DNA of 64,000 nucleotides from Eremothecium cymbalariae DBVPG#7215 (Eukaryota > Ascomycota > Saccharomycetes > Saccharomycetales > Saccharomycetaceae): the NCBI RefSeq assembly GCF_000235365.1, contig NC_016449.1, positions 1 to 64,000 on the forward strand. The letters are read 5' to 3'. This document shows, in pieces, positions 1 through 8,201 of the stretch (position 1 is the stretch's first letter; every line of letters begins with the position of its first letter). Both the position numbers and the translations under genes were made by a program. The notes beneath the pieces are model-generated. The model saw nothing but the letters and a program-made list of their open reading frames with translations, had not been told where the DNA came from and searched no databases.

Positions 1-309
1 GTGTCACGTACCAGCTAATGCTTTAATTGAGGATGAGTTACTGTGTTTATAGTCTCTAATCTAGTCAATTACCATCTAGACATCTAGCTCAAATATTATC
101 TAATCTGATCGAGTCTACTTTAGCTAGTTAACCTCACATTGGTTATCATCCTCATAGTCTCTTGACAGCTGTGATTCGCTGTTTCTTAGCCTAGTCATCG
201 TTACCTTCTAGCTGCTTTTTTGATTACACCACACTATTGTAATAACAATTCACCGCCGTGATCCTTTATAATTAAGTATATATGGTTATATCTATTAATA
301 AGTTCTGGT

Positions 310-1075
310 TATATATGGTTTATAAATAGGAAAAGTAGTACTATTACTGTCTTAATAAACATTGAACCTATACCACCACGTATAAATCCTGCATGGGGGC
401 CTTTTACGTTTGTCACAAAGTTTTCAATGCCCTGGATATTAAAAGTCATCTCATCTGGTTTGGGGCCGCCCCCTCATTACCAATAAACGTTGCTAAACAA
501 TTTTCTGGGTTACGGACATAGCATTTAGTTCTGTATTTTGCTTCTAATCTAAGTCCGTATATATTTGGTATCCCATTCTTGAACCATCTTAATTCGTGCT
601 TTCTTCAAGTGACAAGAGATTTGTAACATATGGGGTATCTTTTTGTTCGACTTGTCAATGCAGAACCGAGAATATGAGGTAGCAGATGGTGAACGCAGTA
701 GTATACCATGAACATATCGTAATCTTTGAATAATTTGTTTGATTTGGATCTTTTGTATTATGTTTTTAAGTTCTTAAAAATGATGACATCTAAAAACATC
801 TCTGCAGTTGATTCATCGTCCTTTAAAGAGTTGGGATAGAAAGTGCTGGGATCCTTGACAACCAGAAGAATACGCATATCAGATGGCTTCGAGAGTTTAT
901 AATGGTTTAGTAGGATAATAAGCGGGGTATGATCGTTCCTAATGCCAATGGGTTTACTAGTAGTGAAAACGAGATGTATATGGGATTCATTTGCAAGTTA
1001 AGGATCTGATTACATTGCTTCAAAATAGTATGAAAGGCCTTCACCGTTCGACTTCTATCGATTTGGATGGACATG
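310..1075 (-). pseudogene. UTP30: decayed UTP30 (ribosomal L1-domain protein) pseudogene
   Basis: Reading the minus strand across several frames gives successive stretches that match yeast Utp30, a nucleolar protein with a ribosomal L1-like domain found in pre-ribosomes. The clearest pieces are KPSDMRILLVVKDPSTFYPN, then YDMFMVYYCVHHLLPHILGS, and near the end KRPHAGFIRGGIGSMFIKT. They appear in the same order as in the intact protein. Stops and frame changes separate them, so no product can be made. A candidate original ATG is at 1075. It lies directly downstream of the eIF4A relic on the same strand, the order seen in S. cerevisiae (YKR059W-YKR060W). The match was made from memory of the family, without a search, but the agreement over the whole length makes chance unlikely. 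Confidence 0.8.
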
Positions 1076-1381
1076 TTTTTGGCTTCGTTAAGTCAGCAGT
1101 GAACATAACCAGTATTCAATGAGGGAATGTATATTATAGGCCCTCCAGAAGGGGGGTTCTAGAAAACTTTTACCGATTTTACTATTCCAGAATTTCAACT
1201 TCCAAAGGTCTTAGGTTCATATATATCTCAAATTAATTCACGTATGCAGGTGATCCATTTGACTCACGGGCGCACATATATGATAGTTACCATGTTAAAG
1301 AACTAAGATAAGAAGAGATATCTACTTAATTAGGATAAAAATTTCAATGATGGTTTTCATAGTGTGCAACTGTTATCATTC

Positions 1382-2150
1382 TTAGTCAAACAAGTCGACA
1401 ATTTTGGTTGACAGTTCTTCGCTTTGAGTAGAGTAGAATTTTTCTGATCTTCTCATTTCACCAACGTCTCTGGAAGTAACCAAGTTGGTGGCAACACCCC
1501 TCCTACCGAAATAAGCACTGTACCAAATCTGTGAATATAGTTTTCCTTGTTGTTTGGCAAGTCATATTTACTAACCAAGTAGACTTGTTGAAAACCGATA
1601 CATATAGCAAACATATTTGTGGATACAAAAAGCATGGAGGGACTAGTTCTACATTGCTTCATAATAGTGTGTGTTTGAGCTTGTGGCAAGTCAGACTAGA
1701 TAGAATAGACAGTAAATTCTTCTTCAGTAGTCTCTTATTCAGTCAACTCCTCAACCTTTCTTCCGGTGTTAAGAAAATAACGGCCTGAGTGAGCAGAGAT
1801 AGAATCATAATATTAGACAAACAATTGTACTTTTATTCTTTGCTTTCAACTTAGATAAAATATTTTTTGATACTTGCAAAACTTAAGTCGTCTTTCTTAA
1901 CCAAAATTCTAACTTGTTTGTTAATGAACTTGTAGTTGACGTTCAAAACCTCCTTTCATAGTACCGAATAACAAGACCACTTTGATGATCGCTAGAAGAA
2001 TACTTATTCAATATATTTTTCTCTCCATTGTCTGAATCCCAATAATACTTCAAGAGAGCTATATTTATTAAATTTAAATACATATTCAGAGTTAAGAGGA
2101 TGTTATTAAAAATATAAACCGAGTCTCTCAGGAAAATATTCTCTCTGTAT
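1382..2150 (-). pseudogene. TIF1: decayed eIF4A (TIF1/TIF2) DEAD-box helicase pseudogene
   Basis: The minus strand carries the C-terminal half of translation initiation factor eIF4A in broken frames. Recognisable pieces in order are VRILVKKDDL (RecA2 start), TQAVIF, a VEELTE-type stretch, [30 protein letters not shown] (the conserved motif VI region, with its final arginine-rich part lost) and [20 protein letters not shown] ending at a TAA at 1382. Matches fade above about 2150, so the N-terminal half is decayed beyond recognition by eye or deleted. Several frameshifts and stops make it non-functional. An intact copy must exist elsewhere because eIF4A is essential. Confidence 0.82.
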
Positions 2151-4091
2151 TTCATTCGTAATAAGATGAGTATTCATAGCTACAATTATTACAAGGAATA
2201 GTAAAGAATATCCAATTATTAAATAAAGCTCTGATCTTGCTATTTAAAAATATTTAGGTCTTTATCTAAGTTTTACATATTTACTAAATTTCATCCTTAT
2301 ATATTGCACACTAAATTTTTGTGGTAGGAGAAGCTTTCTTTTAGTTGGCGAAGAAAAAAGTCAATCATAAATCTTATTCATTCCTATCATATATTTTATG
2401 TCTTAATATGTTAATAATTTTATAAAATATTATACCACTATTTAGATAGCCTTTTTAAGAATATATAGTGTCAACAATTCTTTTTTCTTTTAATAAATAT
2501 CTACATTTCTTTAAAATATACAGAACATACAAATAATGCACATTATAAGCCTTAAATAATTATAATGAATGGGCATTCTGTGATTAAAATAAATTGTATA
2601 TATAGAGGAATTAATTTAAATAAAATATAACTTAATTTAACATAAACTGAAGATCAACTTTTCTTAAATTTTAGCACCCTAAATTCAACATTCGTAATTG
2701 TGAATAATACTAATAATATCTGATTTTAGTAATTAACAATATATGGTATGCCTCTATTTTAAGAAGTTGGAATTCGAGAGCTATTGATATATAAATTTAG
2801 CATGTTTTTAGAAAAAATTAACTTTGTTAAATTTGAAACATTGCATTTCTTAACAAAATAACTAACTTCTTAAATTAAAGTTATTAATATATTTAACTTT
2901 TCAAATGGTTCTTCTGCTATAGGGAATAAGAATTTCTGTTTAATACAAAAATAAAACGTTAATTCAGAATTATTTCAGACGAAGAAAGATAAACAATAGT
3001 TCTCGAATTATAATCATTATTTTAGTATTCATAGATTTTTTTCCAAGGCCAACCATCCCTATTTGGCATAGGAGACTATCAGGGGTTCATATCAAATATC
3101 AAACAACACTGTTGAATATTTCAGAAAGATTAATTTTTTTACATATAGAACTATTAGTTCAATGAGTATAATATACATGAAGGTTCTAATGAGAAATGTT
3201 TTATAATAGAAACTGAATCATTAAGCGCTAGTTGATTTTTACCCCAATTTATTTCTGTAGATAGAAAAACTTTATTTCAAATGGGATATTTATTAGGTAC
3301 CTAGATAGTACCTCAATGTTATCAAACATTGAGCCTCATCTTTACATAGAAAGTTATTATTAATGCTATGTCAATTTTAGCACCCGTATCTCCACCCATG
3401 TTCCCTTTTACTCATATATCCGCTGATTACAAGTTTCACAAAAAGTCTTTGGAATGCATGCAACCTTTTCACTATTGTGAAAGTCTTTCTGATTTATTTT
3501 TTTAGGCACCAGTTAAAGAAAGTTGAGAGTAATAAAACTCTCATGTTCATCAATTAAATCAATTTTGCATCATTTAAAGGCTCATTTATATTCCTATGAA
3601 GAATAATACAACCTTTATCTGATTATGATTTTCATGAGTCATTCTAAGACTCGGAAACTTATATAGACATTAGCGCCCATAATAAGGCCATGATCTAAAT
3701 TCCTAAAATAAAAAGTAAAAAATATAGAACTTGCAAATTAGACCGAATTAAATTTTGCTTCTTGCATATACTGCAGCGTTATACTTTTAAGCTTTTTGAC
3801 TCCTGATGACATATCGTTCGTTATCTGTGATCAGCGCTGACGTCCAAGAAACACCTGCATGGAAGCTCCGAGATTTACCGCGCATAGCGCTCTGATCAGG
3901 AAAAAATATGTTGACACAGCATGTGAGATTCATAGTTACGTCGTACTGACTGATTACAGATAAAATAGGTCGATCCATCATATATAATATAATATGTATT
4001 AGTTTCACTATCCTAGAAAAGATTCCAAGAAAATACTAATTTTAAAATATTATCTAGCAACTCAGGACAGCAAAGAATAAGAACATATATA
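2151..4091. other. gene-free AT-rich stretch left of the cassette
   Basis: I see no convincing gene. The sequence is strongly AT-rich. A small local island of higher GC at about 3780-3960 carries a minus-strand open frame without an ATG that matches nothing I know. A short open stretch on the plus strand at about 3370-3505 is likewise unidentified. Both may be further relics like those to the left. No telomeric repeat was seen. Confidence 0.5.
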
Positions 4092-4853
4092 ATGAGTGTA
4101 CTGAGTGTAAAACAATTAATATTAGTGAAAGGCCTCCAAATCTTTTCAATATTTTTCCGGGACAAGCTAATTGCCAAAAAAATAGTTGATAAAAATAAAG
4201 ATTTTTTAAATGAATTAATTCAGACAAAAAAGAATTTTGAGATGATGTTAGATGATTTTGTTGCGGAAGGGTTGAATATTGGTATTAATAAATTAATGGA
4301 CGAGATTTTGTTTGTATTCAACTCCAATCAATTGCCGGAGGACTTTAATCCAGACCCTTCTACAGTTAAGAACCGCGAAATTAAACCTTCAAAATGTGCC
4401 ACAATGATTGTCGAATTGCTTTCCAACCATTTTTTCCTTTTGACTGGCGCAACAGACAAAGGGACGATAGATGTTTTTCAGCAGGAGGTGGGCGAGAGGT
4501 TTTTTAACGAGGTTGTTAAGAATATCAAAAAAAATATAATATCTACCGATGGGGCAATATTTTTGATTTGTGATTTAAACTATTATTATGATTTTATCGC
4601 GAACAAGTTGAAACAGAAACAGATTATTCCTTTGTTTGCCGGTTTGAAAACTGTAGGTCAAATATTTTTGGTATCTAATAAAGATTCTAAAGAACTAGGA
4701 AAAATGATATGTGATGTTGGGAAGTTTCAAGGAATATTTACACAGGAAGAGATATATGAATTCGTTCAAAGAAGAGCTGATTGGTCACGTGTAAGAAAGG
4801 ATGTTGAAAGGGTAATGTATGGATTAGCAGTTAGTGATTGTATAATTATGTAG
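4092..4853 (+). pseudogene. SEC10: 5'-truncated SEC10 (exocyst subunit) copy, C-terminal 253 codons
   Basis: The open frame resembles the C-terminal end of Sec10, the exocyst subunit that tethers secretory vesicles at the plasma membrane. The final segment (IFTQEEIYEFVQRRADW, then VRKDVERVMYGL) and the preceding helical region fit Sec10-type ends. A full Sec10 is about 870 residues, so roughly 70 percent is missing. The ATG at 4092 is followed by a few residues of no family resemblance, suggesting a breakpoint near 4100 where the duplicated segment begins. SEC10 is essential in S. cerevisiae, so an intact gene is expected elsewhere, most simply beside the active MAT locus. The frame overlaps the 3' end of RNH203 by 8 bases. 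The assignment is by eye. Confidence 0.68.
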
Positions 4854-5115
4854 TACCATGGATGGCATCATTTAGGTCTAAATATTCGTCAAACCTGTGG
4901 AACTCAGAAAGGAGTCTTTGGTGGTTGCCATCACGTTCACAATTGAGGATTGCGTCGAGGGTTGCCACCTTGTCGGGGCGGGCCAAATAAGCCTTGGAAT
5001 CGGGGAATTTGGATAAAATATCTTTACCAACAATCTTCCTGCCTCTGATATGGTTGAGGGATTGGAATTCGGCGGTGGGGCCGGAGTAACGAACTTTACA
5101 GGGAACTAAAAACAT
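4846..5115 (-). CDS. RNH203: RNase H2 non-catalytic subunit C (Rnh203)
   Basis: An 89-residue protein beginning MFLVPCKVRYSGP and containing HIRGRKIVGKDI. These are the two hallmark stretches of the RNH203/RNASEH2C family (LPC.I.Y.GP followed by an FRGR.L.G motif). With Rnh201 and Rnh202 it forms RNase H2, which removes ribonucleotides from DNA and cuts RNA-DNA hybrids. The first ATG is at 5115; the frame upstream has only a GTG. It is a little shorter than the 110-residue S. cerevisiae protein. It sits inside the mating-type cassette beside alpha2 and overlaps the SEC10 remnant tail to tail. If the cassette is silent, this would be a second, probably silenced copy. Confidence 0.72.
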   Translation of the reverse strand: MFLVPCKVRYSGPTAEFQSLNHIRGRKIVGKDILSKFPDSKAYLARPDKVATLDAILNCERDGNHQRLLSEFHRFDEYLDLNDAIHGTT

Positions 5116-5130
5116 CTTCAATCCTTGAAA

Positions 5131-5225
5131 AACGACCACATAACATTTTCACTTTTTTTTTCTGCTGAATTACTACAAGACTCAGAATCTTCACTCGAAG
5201 ATTCTGAGTCTAATATGTGGTCGTT
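5131..5225. repeat. nested inverted repeats between RNH203 and MATalpha2
   Basis: Two perfect inverted repeats lie one inside the other. The inner one has 15-base arms AGACTCAGAATCTTC (5178-5192) and its complement (5197-5211) with a 4-base loop. The outer has 12-base arms AACGACCACATA (5131-5142) and its complement (5214-5225). The whole sits between the RNH203 start and the alpha2 stop. Confidence 0.85.
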
Positions 5226-5333
5226 CGCTTCTTATATATATATATTTTTTCTACATTGAACTGGAGAAAACTTAATGAAATGAGAATTAAATTCGCGTTT
5301 AGGTATAGAGAAATATACATATTATAATCCTTA

Positions 5334-6082
5334 TTAGTTAGCTAATAAATCTGATAATTCTGGAGAAATAGTAGAATGTTTGTCTTTTCTTCTTTTATTT
5401 GCTACCCAATTTTTTACCTGACTTCTGGAGAAACCTGTTTCTCTCATTAATATTCTAATATCAGTGTCATTGAGATATGGGTTTTCAATATTATTCTTAT
5501 ACCAACTTTCCAGTAATTGGACATGTTTCTTTGGTAGCCTATGGCCTTTATAAGAAGAGCTACCTCCTTTCCTACCATTTTCCATCATATCTTGTGTTAC
5601 CACGTTGAAAATTATTCCACACTTTTCTTTAGATATTGCCTCTGGTATTTCCTTAGGATCCACTAATCCTTTCTGAAGATTTATTATGTCTTCTTTCTTA
5701 TTCACAAGCCTGACAATAATTGCTGTAAGCTGTGAAATATTTTGGATAACTACACGATCAGGTTTTGAGAAAACCTGATCTGAGCTTAAAATTTTAAGTC
5801 CCTGAATTAATATTAGTATAAGAACTAATTATTGAATATTCTGAAGTTTATACATACCTGAAGTACTTTGTTCAGAATAAAATTTACTTCACCATTTTCA
5901 ATATTTGTACAACAGATGCTAGAGTGGAGTTTCATTAGTTCATTTCTCATTTTTAATAATATATCGGCCTCATAGGTATCTTTCTTTAGGGAAAAAGTTG
6001 ATGAAGATGTGAGAGTTTGCCGTATATTATGGCTATCGCCTGGAGAAGGATTAAGTAATGAAATTATGGGTATTCTATTCAT
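5334..6082 (-). CDS. MATALPHA2: mating-type homeodomain protein MATalpha2, two exons
   Basis: Exon 1 runs from the ATG at 6082 to 5858 (75 codons). A 56-base intron follows (5857-5802; donor GTATGT, branch site TACTAAT, acceptor TTCAG), and exon 2 runs from 5801 to the stop at 5334, in frame, for about 230 residues. The N-terminus MNRIPIISLLNP matches the S. cerevisiae alpha2 start (Tup1-contacting region). FNVVTQDM is the alpha2 linker that contacts Mcm1. The C-terminal TALE homeodomain has YKGHRLPKKHVQLLESWY, NNIENPYL and recognition helix VKNWVANKRRK. In relatives alpha2 represses a-specific genes with Mcm1 and haploid genes with a1. It is transcribed divergently from alpha1. An intron here is unlike S. 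cerevisiae alpha2. If the cassette is silent it acts only as donor. Confidence 0.93.
5756..5780. repeat. perfect hairpin within MATalpha2 exon 2
   Basis: GATCAGGTTTT (5756-5766), spacer GAG, then AAAACCTGATC (5770-5780): 11-base perfect arms with a 3-base loop, about 20 bases into exon 2 of alpha2 and inside coding sequence. Confidence 0.85.
5802..5857 (-). other. MATalpha2 intron (56 bases)
   Basis: Donor GTATGT directly after codon 75 (CAG), branch-like TACTAAT, acceptor TTCAG. Removing it joins the two frames in phase 0 and avoids the in-frame stop that ends the first open frame. Confidence 0.88.
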
Positions 6083-6313
6083 TAGTCTTAGTGCTGTTGC
6101 TTGTATTGAATCAGGGATCTAAAAAAAATCTCATCCCGATCTGGTGCTAGTATTTATATCATTTAAGCTTCGGACGTTCCTGTCACAACTTGAAACAAAT
6201 TTTAAAAACAAATTAAAAAGGGGATACAATTTTTACAAAATTATAAAAGTAGAATAGTATTTCTTATCTATATTCCTTTCTTTAAACATCAAGTTTAAAC
6301 AGAAAATCGAATA
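6083..6313. promoter_or_regulatory. divergent promoter of MATalpha2 and MATalpha1
   Basis: The 231 bases between the two divergent start codons must contain both promoters. In S. cerevisiae the equivalent region has a Rap1-driven shared activator; I do not see a clear Rap1 site here. Confidence 0.6.
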
Positions 6314-7105
6314 ATGTCAGAAATAAATTATAAGACCCCTATGTTCAGGGTAAAAATCAAGAAACCAAAGACCAGAAAGGGGTCCCGAAGAAGGAAGGGG
6401 TCAAGTGTATTAAAGATTTTAGAAATCAAGAATCAAGATAACTATAACAAGAAAAAAGGCTATTATAAATGCGAAGGTGTTAATTTGTATATGACATCTG
6501 GTCCACCAAAGAAAATACCCGAACCGCCGAAAGAACTTCTCAGGTACATAAAACAACAAAATTTTGAATTTGAAGATATTAAACAAAGTAATAATAACAA
6601 GAGTATAGCATACAGTGAAGAAACTGATATTCCTAAGAAACGAAAAAAGATTAATGAATTCATGGCTTTTAGAAGTTATTATTCAAGATTTTTTAGAGGC
6701 ATAGTACCGCAGTTAGAATTGTCAAGAATTTTGGCACAACTATGGCATGAGAAACCAAAGATGAAAAGAACTTGGGAAATGTTTGCTGAGCATTATAATA
6801 TGGAACAACCAGATCAAAGTTTTCCAGAGTGGCTTGAAAAAACATATACTTCCAGTTATACCCCGAAAGGAAAAGTAAAAATTGATGATGATCAAGATGA
6901 AAAATCAAAGCATCCATATGTTGAGGACTTATACCTAAATACTGGAAATAATGGAGGAAATACTGACCTAGTCCATAAACTGAATACTGCCTTCAATCCA
7001 AATATTCAAAAGTCTACAGATGAAGATGTGGGAGTACCACTTAATAATCTACTTTTTACAGAGTTAGATTTGTTTCATCTATTAGACGAAGTGCCATCCT
7101 TTTAA
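6314..7105 (+). CDS. MATALPHA1: mating-type activator MATalpha1 (alpha-box protein)
   Basis: A 263-residue protein with the alpha-box, the DNA-binding fold specific to alpha1/MAT1-1-1 proteins, at about residues 112-175 (NEFMAFRSYYSRFFRGIVPQ, then LAQLWHEKP, then WEMFAEHYN and FPEWL). The N-terminus is very basic (KKPKTRKGSRRRKGS). In relatives alpha1 acts with Mcm1 (and Ste12) to switch on alpha-specific genes such as the alpha-factor and STE3 genes. It is longer than the 175-residue S. cerevisiae protein because of a C-terminal extension. The ATG at 6314 is the first in frame. It faces away from alpha2, the normal Yalpha layout, and identifies the cassette as alpha type. Confidence 0.95.
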   Translation: MSEINYKTPMFRVKIKKPKTRKGSRRRKGSSVLKILEIKNQDNYNKKKGYYKCEGVNLYMTSGPPKKIPEPPKELLRYIKQQNFEFEDIKQSNNNKSIAYSEETDIPKKRKKINEFMAFRSYYSRFFRGIVPQLELSRILAQLWHEKPKMKRTWEMFAEHYNMEQPDQSFPEWLEKTYTSSYTPKGKVKIDDDQDEKSKHPYVEDLYLNTGNNGGNTDLVHKLNTAFNPNIQKSTDEDVGVPLNNLLFTELDLFHLLDEVPSF

Positions 7106-7141
7106 TATAATAGGAACTATGTAAATTTATACATCTTGTAA

Positions 7142-7417
7142 TCTAGAACAAAATTCGGTCTGCTAGGTGAAGTATGTGTGACGAGTCTCATTGTAATCCC
7201 AGCCTCTGCCTTACTAACAGGAGATAAACAGCGAAGAAGAACAGTGTTACCCAAGGAAACAAAGGAGTTCCTGGAAAGTGTGTTTGAAAGGAAGCGTTGT
7301 CCCAACGCCAAAGAAAGACGGGCAATTGCAGAGAAATGCGGGTTAACACCTATACAGATAAGAATATGGTTCACAAATAAGCGAATGCGTTCCAAGACGC
7401 GAGGTGCGCGCTTTTAA
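7142..7417 (+). pseudogene. MATA1: 3' remnant of MATa1 (homeodomain exon with its intron)
   Basis: Just after alpha1 lies the end of an a1 gene without its 5' part. A donor GTATGT (7172) and branch TACTAAC (7212-7218) with an acceptor CAG probably ending at 7231 define a 60-base intron. The last exon then encodes RRRTVLPKETKEFLESVFER, then NAKERRAIAEKCGLTPIQIR, then IWFTNKRMRSK, which is clearly the a1 homeodomain (S. cerevisiae ends WFINKRMRSK). The exon before the intron is open only back to a stop at 7139-7141. It has no start and should not be expressed as a1. The likely explanation is that the Z repeat shared by the cassettes contains the 3' end of a1, so an alpha cassette keeps it as a leftover. 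Confidence 0.88.
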
Positions 7418-7472
7418 AAGGACAGCTGAAAATTTTCTCTGCTTACCTTCTACCTCACACCCCACCGCCACC

Positions 7473-7799
7473 ATGTCTATCGAAAACCTCAAGTCGTTCG
7501 ACCCCTTTGCTGACACCGGCGACGACGAAGCCTCCTCCTCCAACTACATCCACATCCGTATCCAGCAGAGAAACGGCAGAAAAACCTTGACCACCGTCCA
7601 GGGCATCCCCGAGGAGTACGACCTCAAGCGCATCTTGAAGGTATTGCGGAAGGACTTTGGCTGCAACGGCAACATGGTCAAGGACGACGAGATGGGCGAG
7701 ATCATCCAGTTGCAGGGCGACCAGAGAGCCAAGGTCTGCGAGTTCCTGATCACCCAGCTGGCCATCCCAAAGAAGAACATCAAGATTCACGGTTTCTAG
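7473..7799 (+). CDS. SUI1: translation initiation factor eIF1 (Sui1)
   Basis: A 108-residue protein with the SUI1 domain: YIHIRIQQRNGRKTLTTVQG, then DLKRILKVLRKDFGCNG, then a conserved KVCEFL stretch and C-terminal KKNIKIHGF. It matches yeast eIF1, which scans for the start codon on the 40S subunit. The ATG is at 7473, 56 bases after the a1 remnant stop. The codons are markedly GC-rich and biased compared with the AT-rich genes around it, as expected of a highly expressed gene. In S. cerevisiae SUI1 lies beside SLA2, and this neighbourhood flanks MAT in many relatives. The gene is complete, so either it is a second copy inside a silent cassette or this cassette is not silent. Confidence 0.93.
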   Translation: MSIENLKSFDPFADTGDDEASSSNYIHIRIQQRNGRKTLTTVQGIPEEYDLKRILKVLRKDFGCNGNMVKDDEMGEIIQLQGDQRAKVCEFLITQLAIPKKNIKIHGF

Positions 7800-7820
7800 G
7801 CGCTATATACTTTGTCTAAC

Positions 7821-8201
7821 TTAATACATATCTTCTTCCTCTTCTACGTCTCTCTGTGCTTCCGCATAGTATCTTACACAATACGGATACAACTCTTCAC
7901 TGAACAGCCTGGCTAACTCATCCCCATTAGCAAATTCCTCCTCAGGATGTTCTCCTGTCCACTGGAACCATTGGAAGAACGATCCCTCGTAACCTTTGGG
8001 TATCTCAATATCAACTGGAGAGCTGCTCATCTCCTCATCCTCTCCCACCTTAAACTCCTTCCTTACCGTTTGTGCCCGTAACTTCCCCTTAACCTCCCCA
8101 AACTCAATCGTAATTGCAAATTCCCATCTCTCTGTCCATCTCCATTCCACATCTATAACAGAGGGGCAATTTAGAAAATTCTTACTCCAAGATTTAATGA
8201 G
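7821..8201 (-). pseudogene. VPS75: 5'-truncated VPS75 (NAP-family histone chaperone)
   Basis: The C-terminal part of Vps75 is clear: FFQWFQWTGEHPEEEFANGD followed by LFSEELYPYCVRYYAEAQRD. In relatives Vps75 is the NAP-fold partner of the Rtt109 histone acetyltransferase. Homology can be followed upstream through VIDVEWRW and FAITIEF to about 8190; a stop at 8202-8204 closes the frame and no ATG is present. The N-terminal portion is missing. VPS75 and SUI1 face each other as in S. cerevisiae (YNL246W and YNL244C), though CWC25, which lies between them there, is absent. The break near 8200 probably marks the right end of the duplicated cassette. Confidence 0.85.

Noticed and set aside
1..309. 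Search for telomeric repeats or another gene relic at the left edge
   Set aside because: No tandem short repeat and no protein similarity could be seen.
3787..4008. Minus-strand frame of 73 codons in a local GC-rich island
   Set aside because: No ATG, no known motif; may be a relic but nothing supports an identity.
7455..7790. 111-codon open frame on the minus strand opposite SUI1
   Set aside because: It is the shadow of the GC-biased SUI1 codons; no ATG-led domain or family resemblance.
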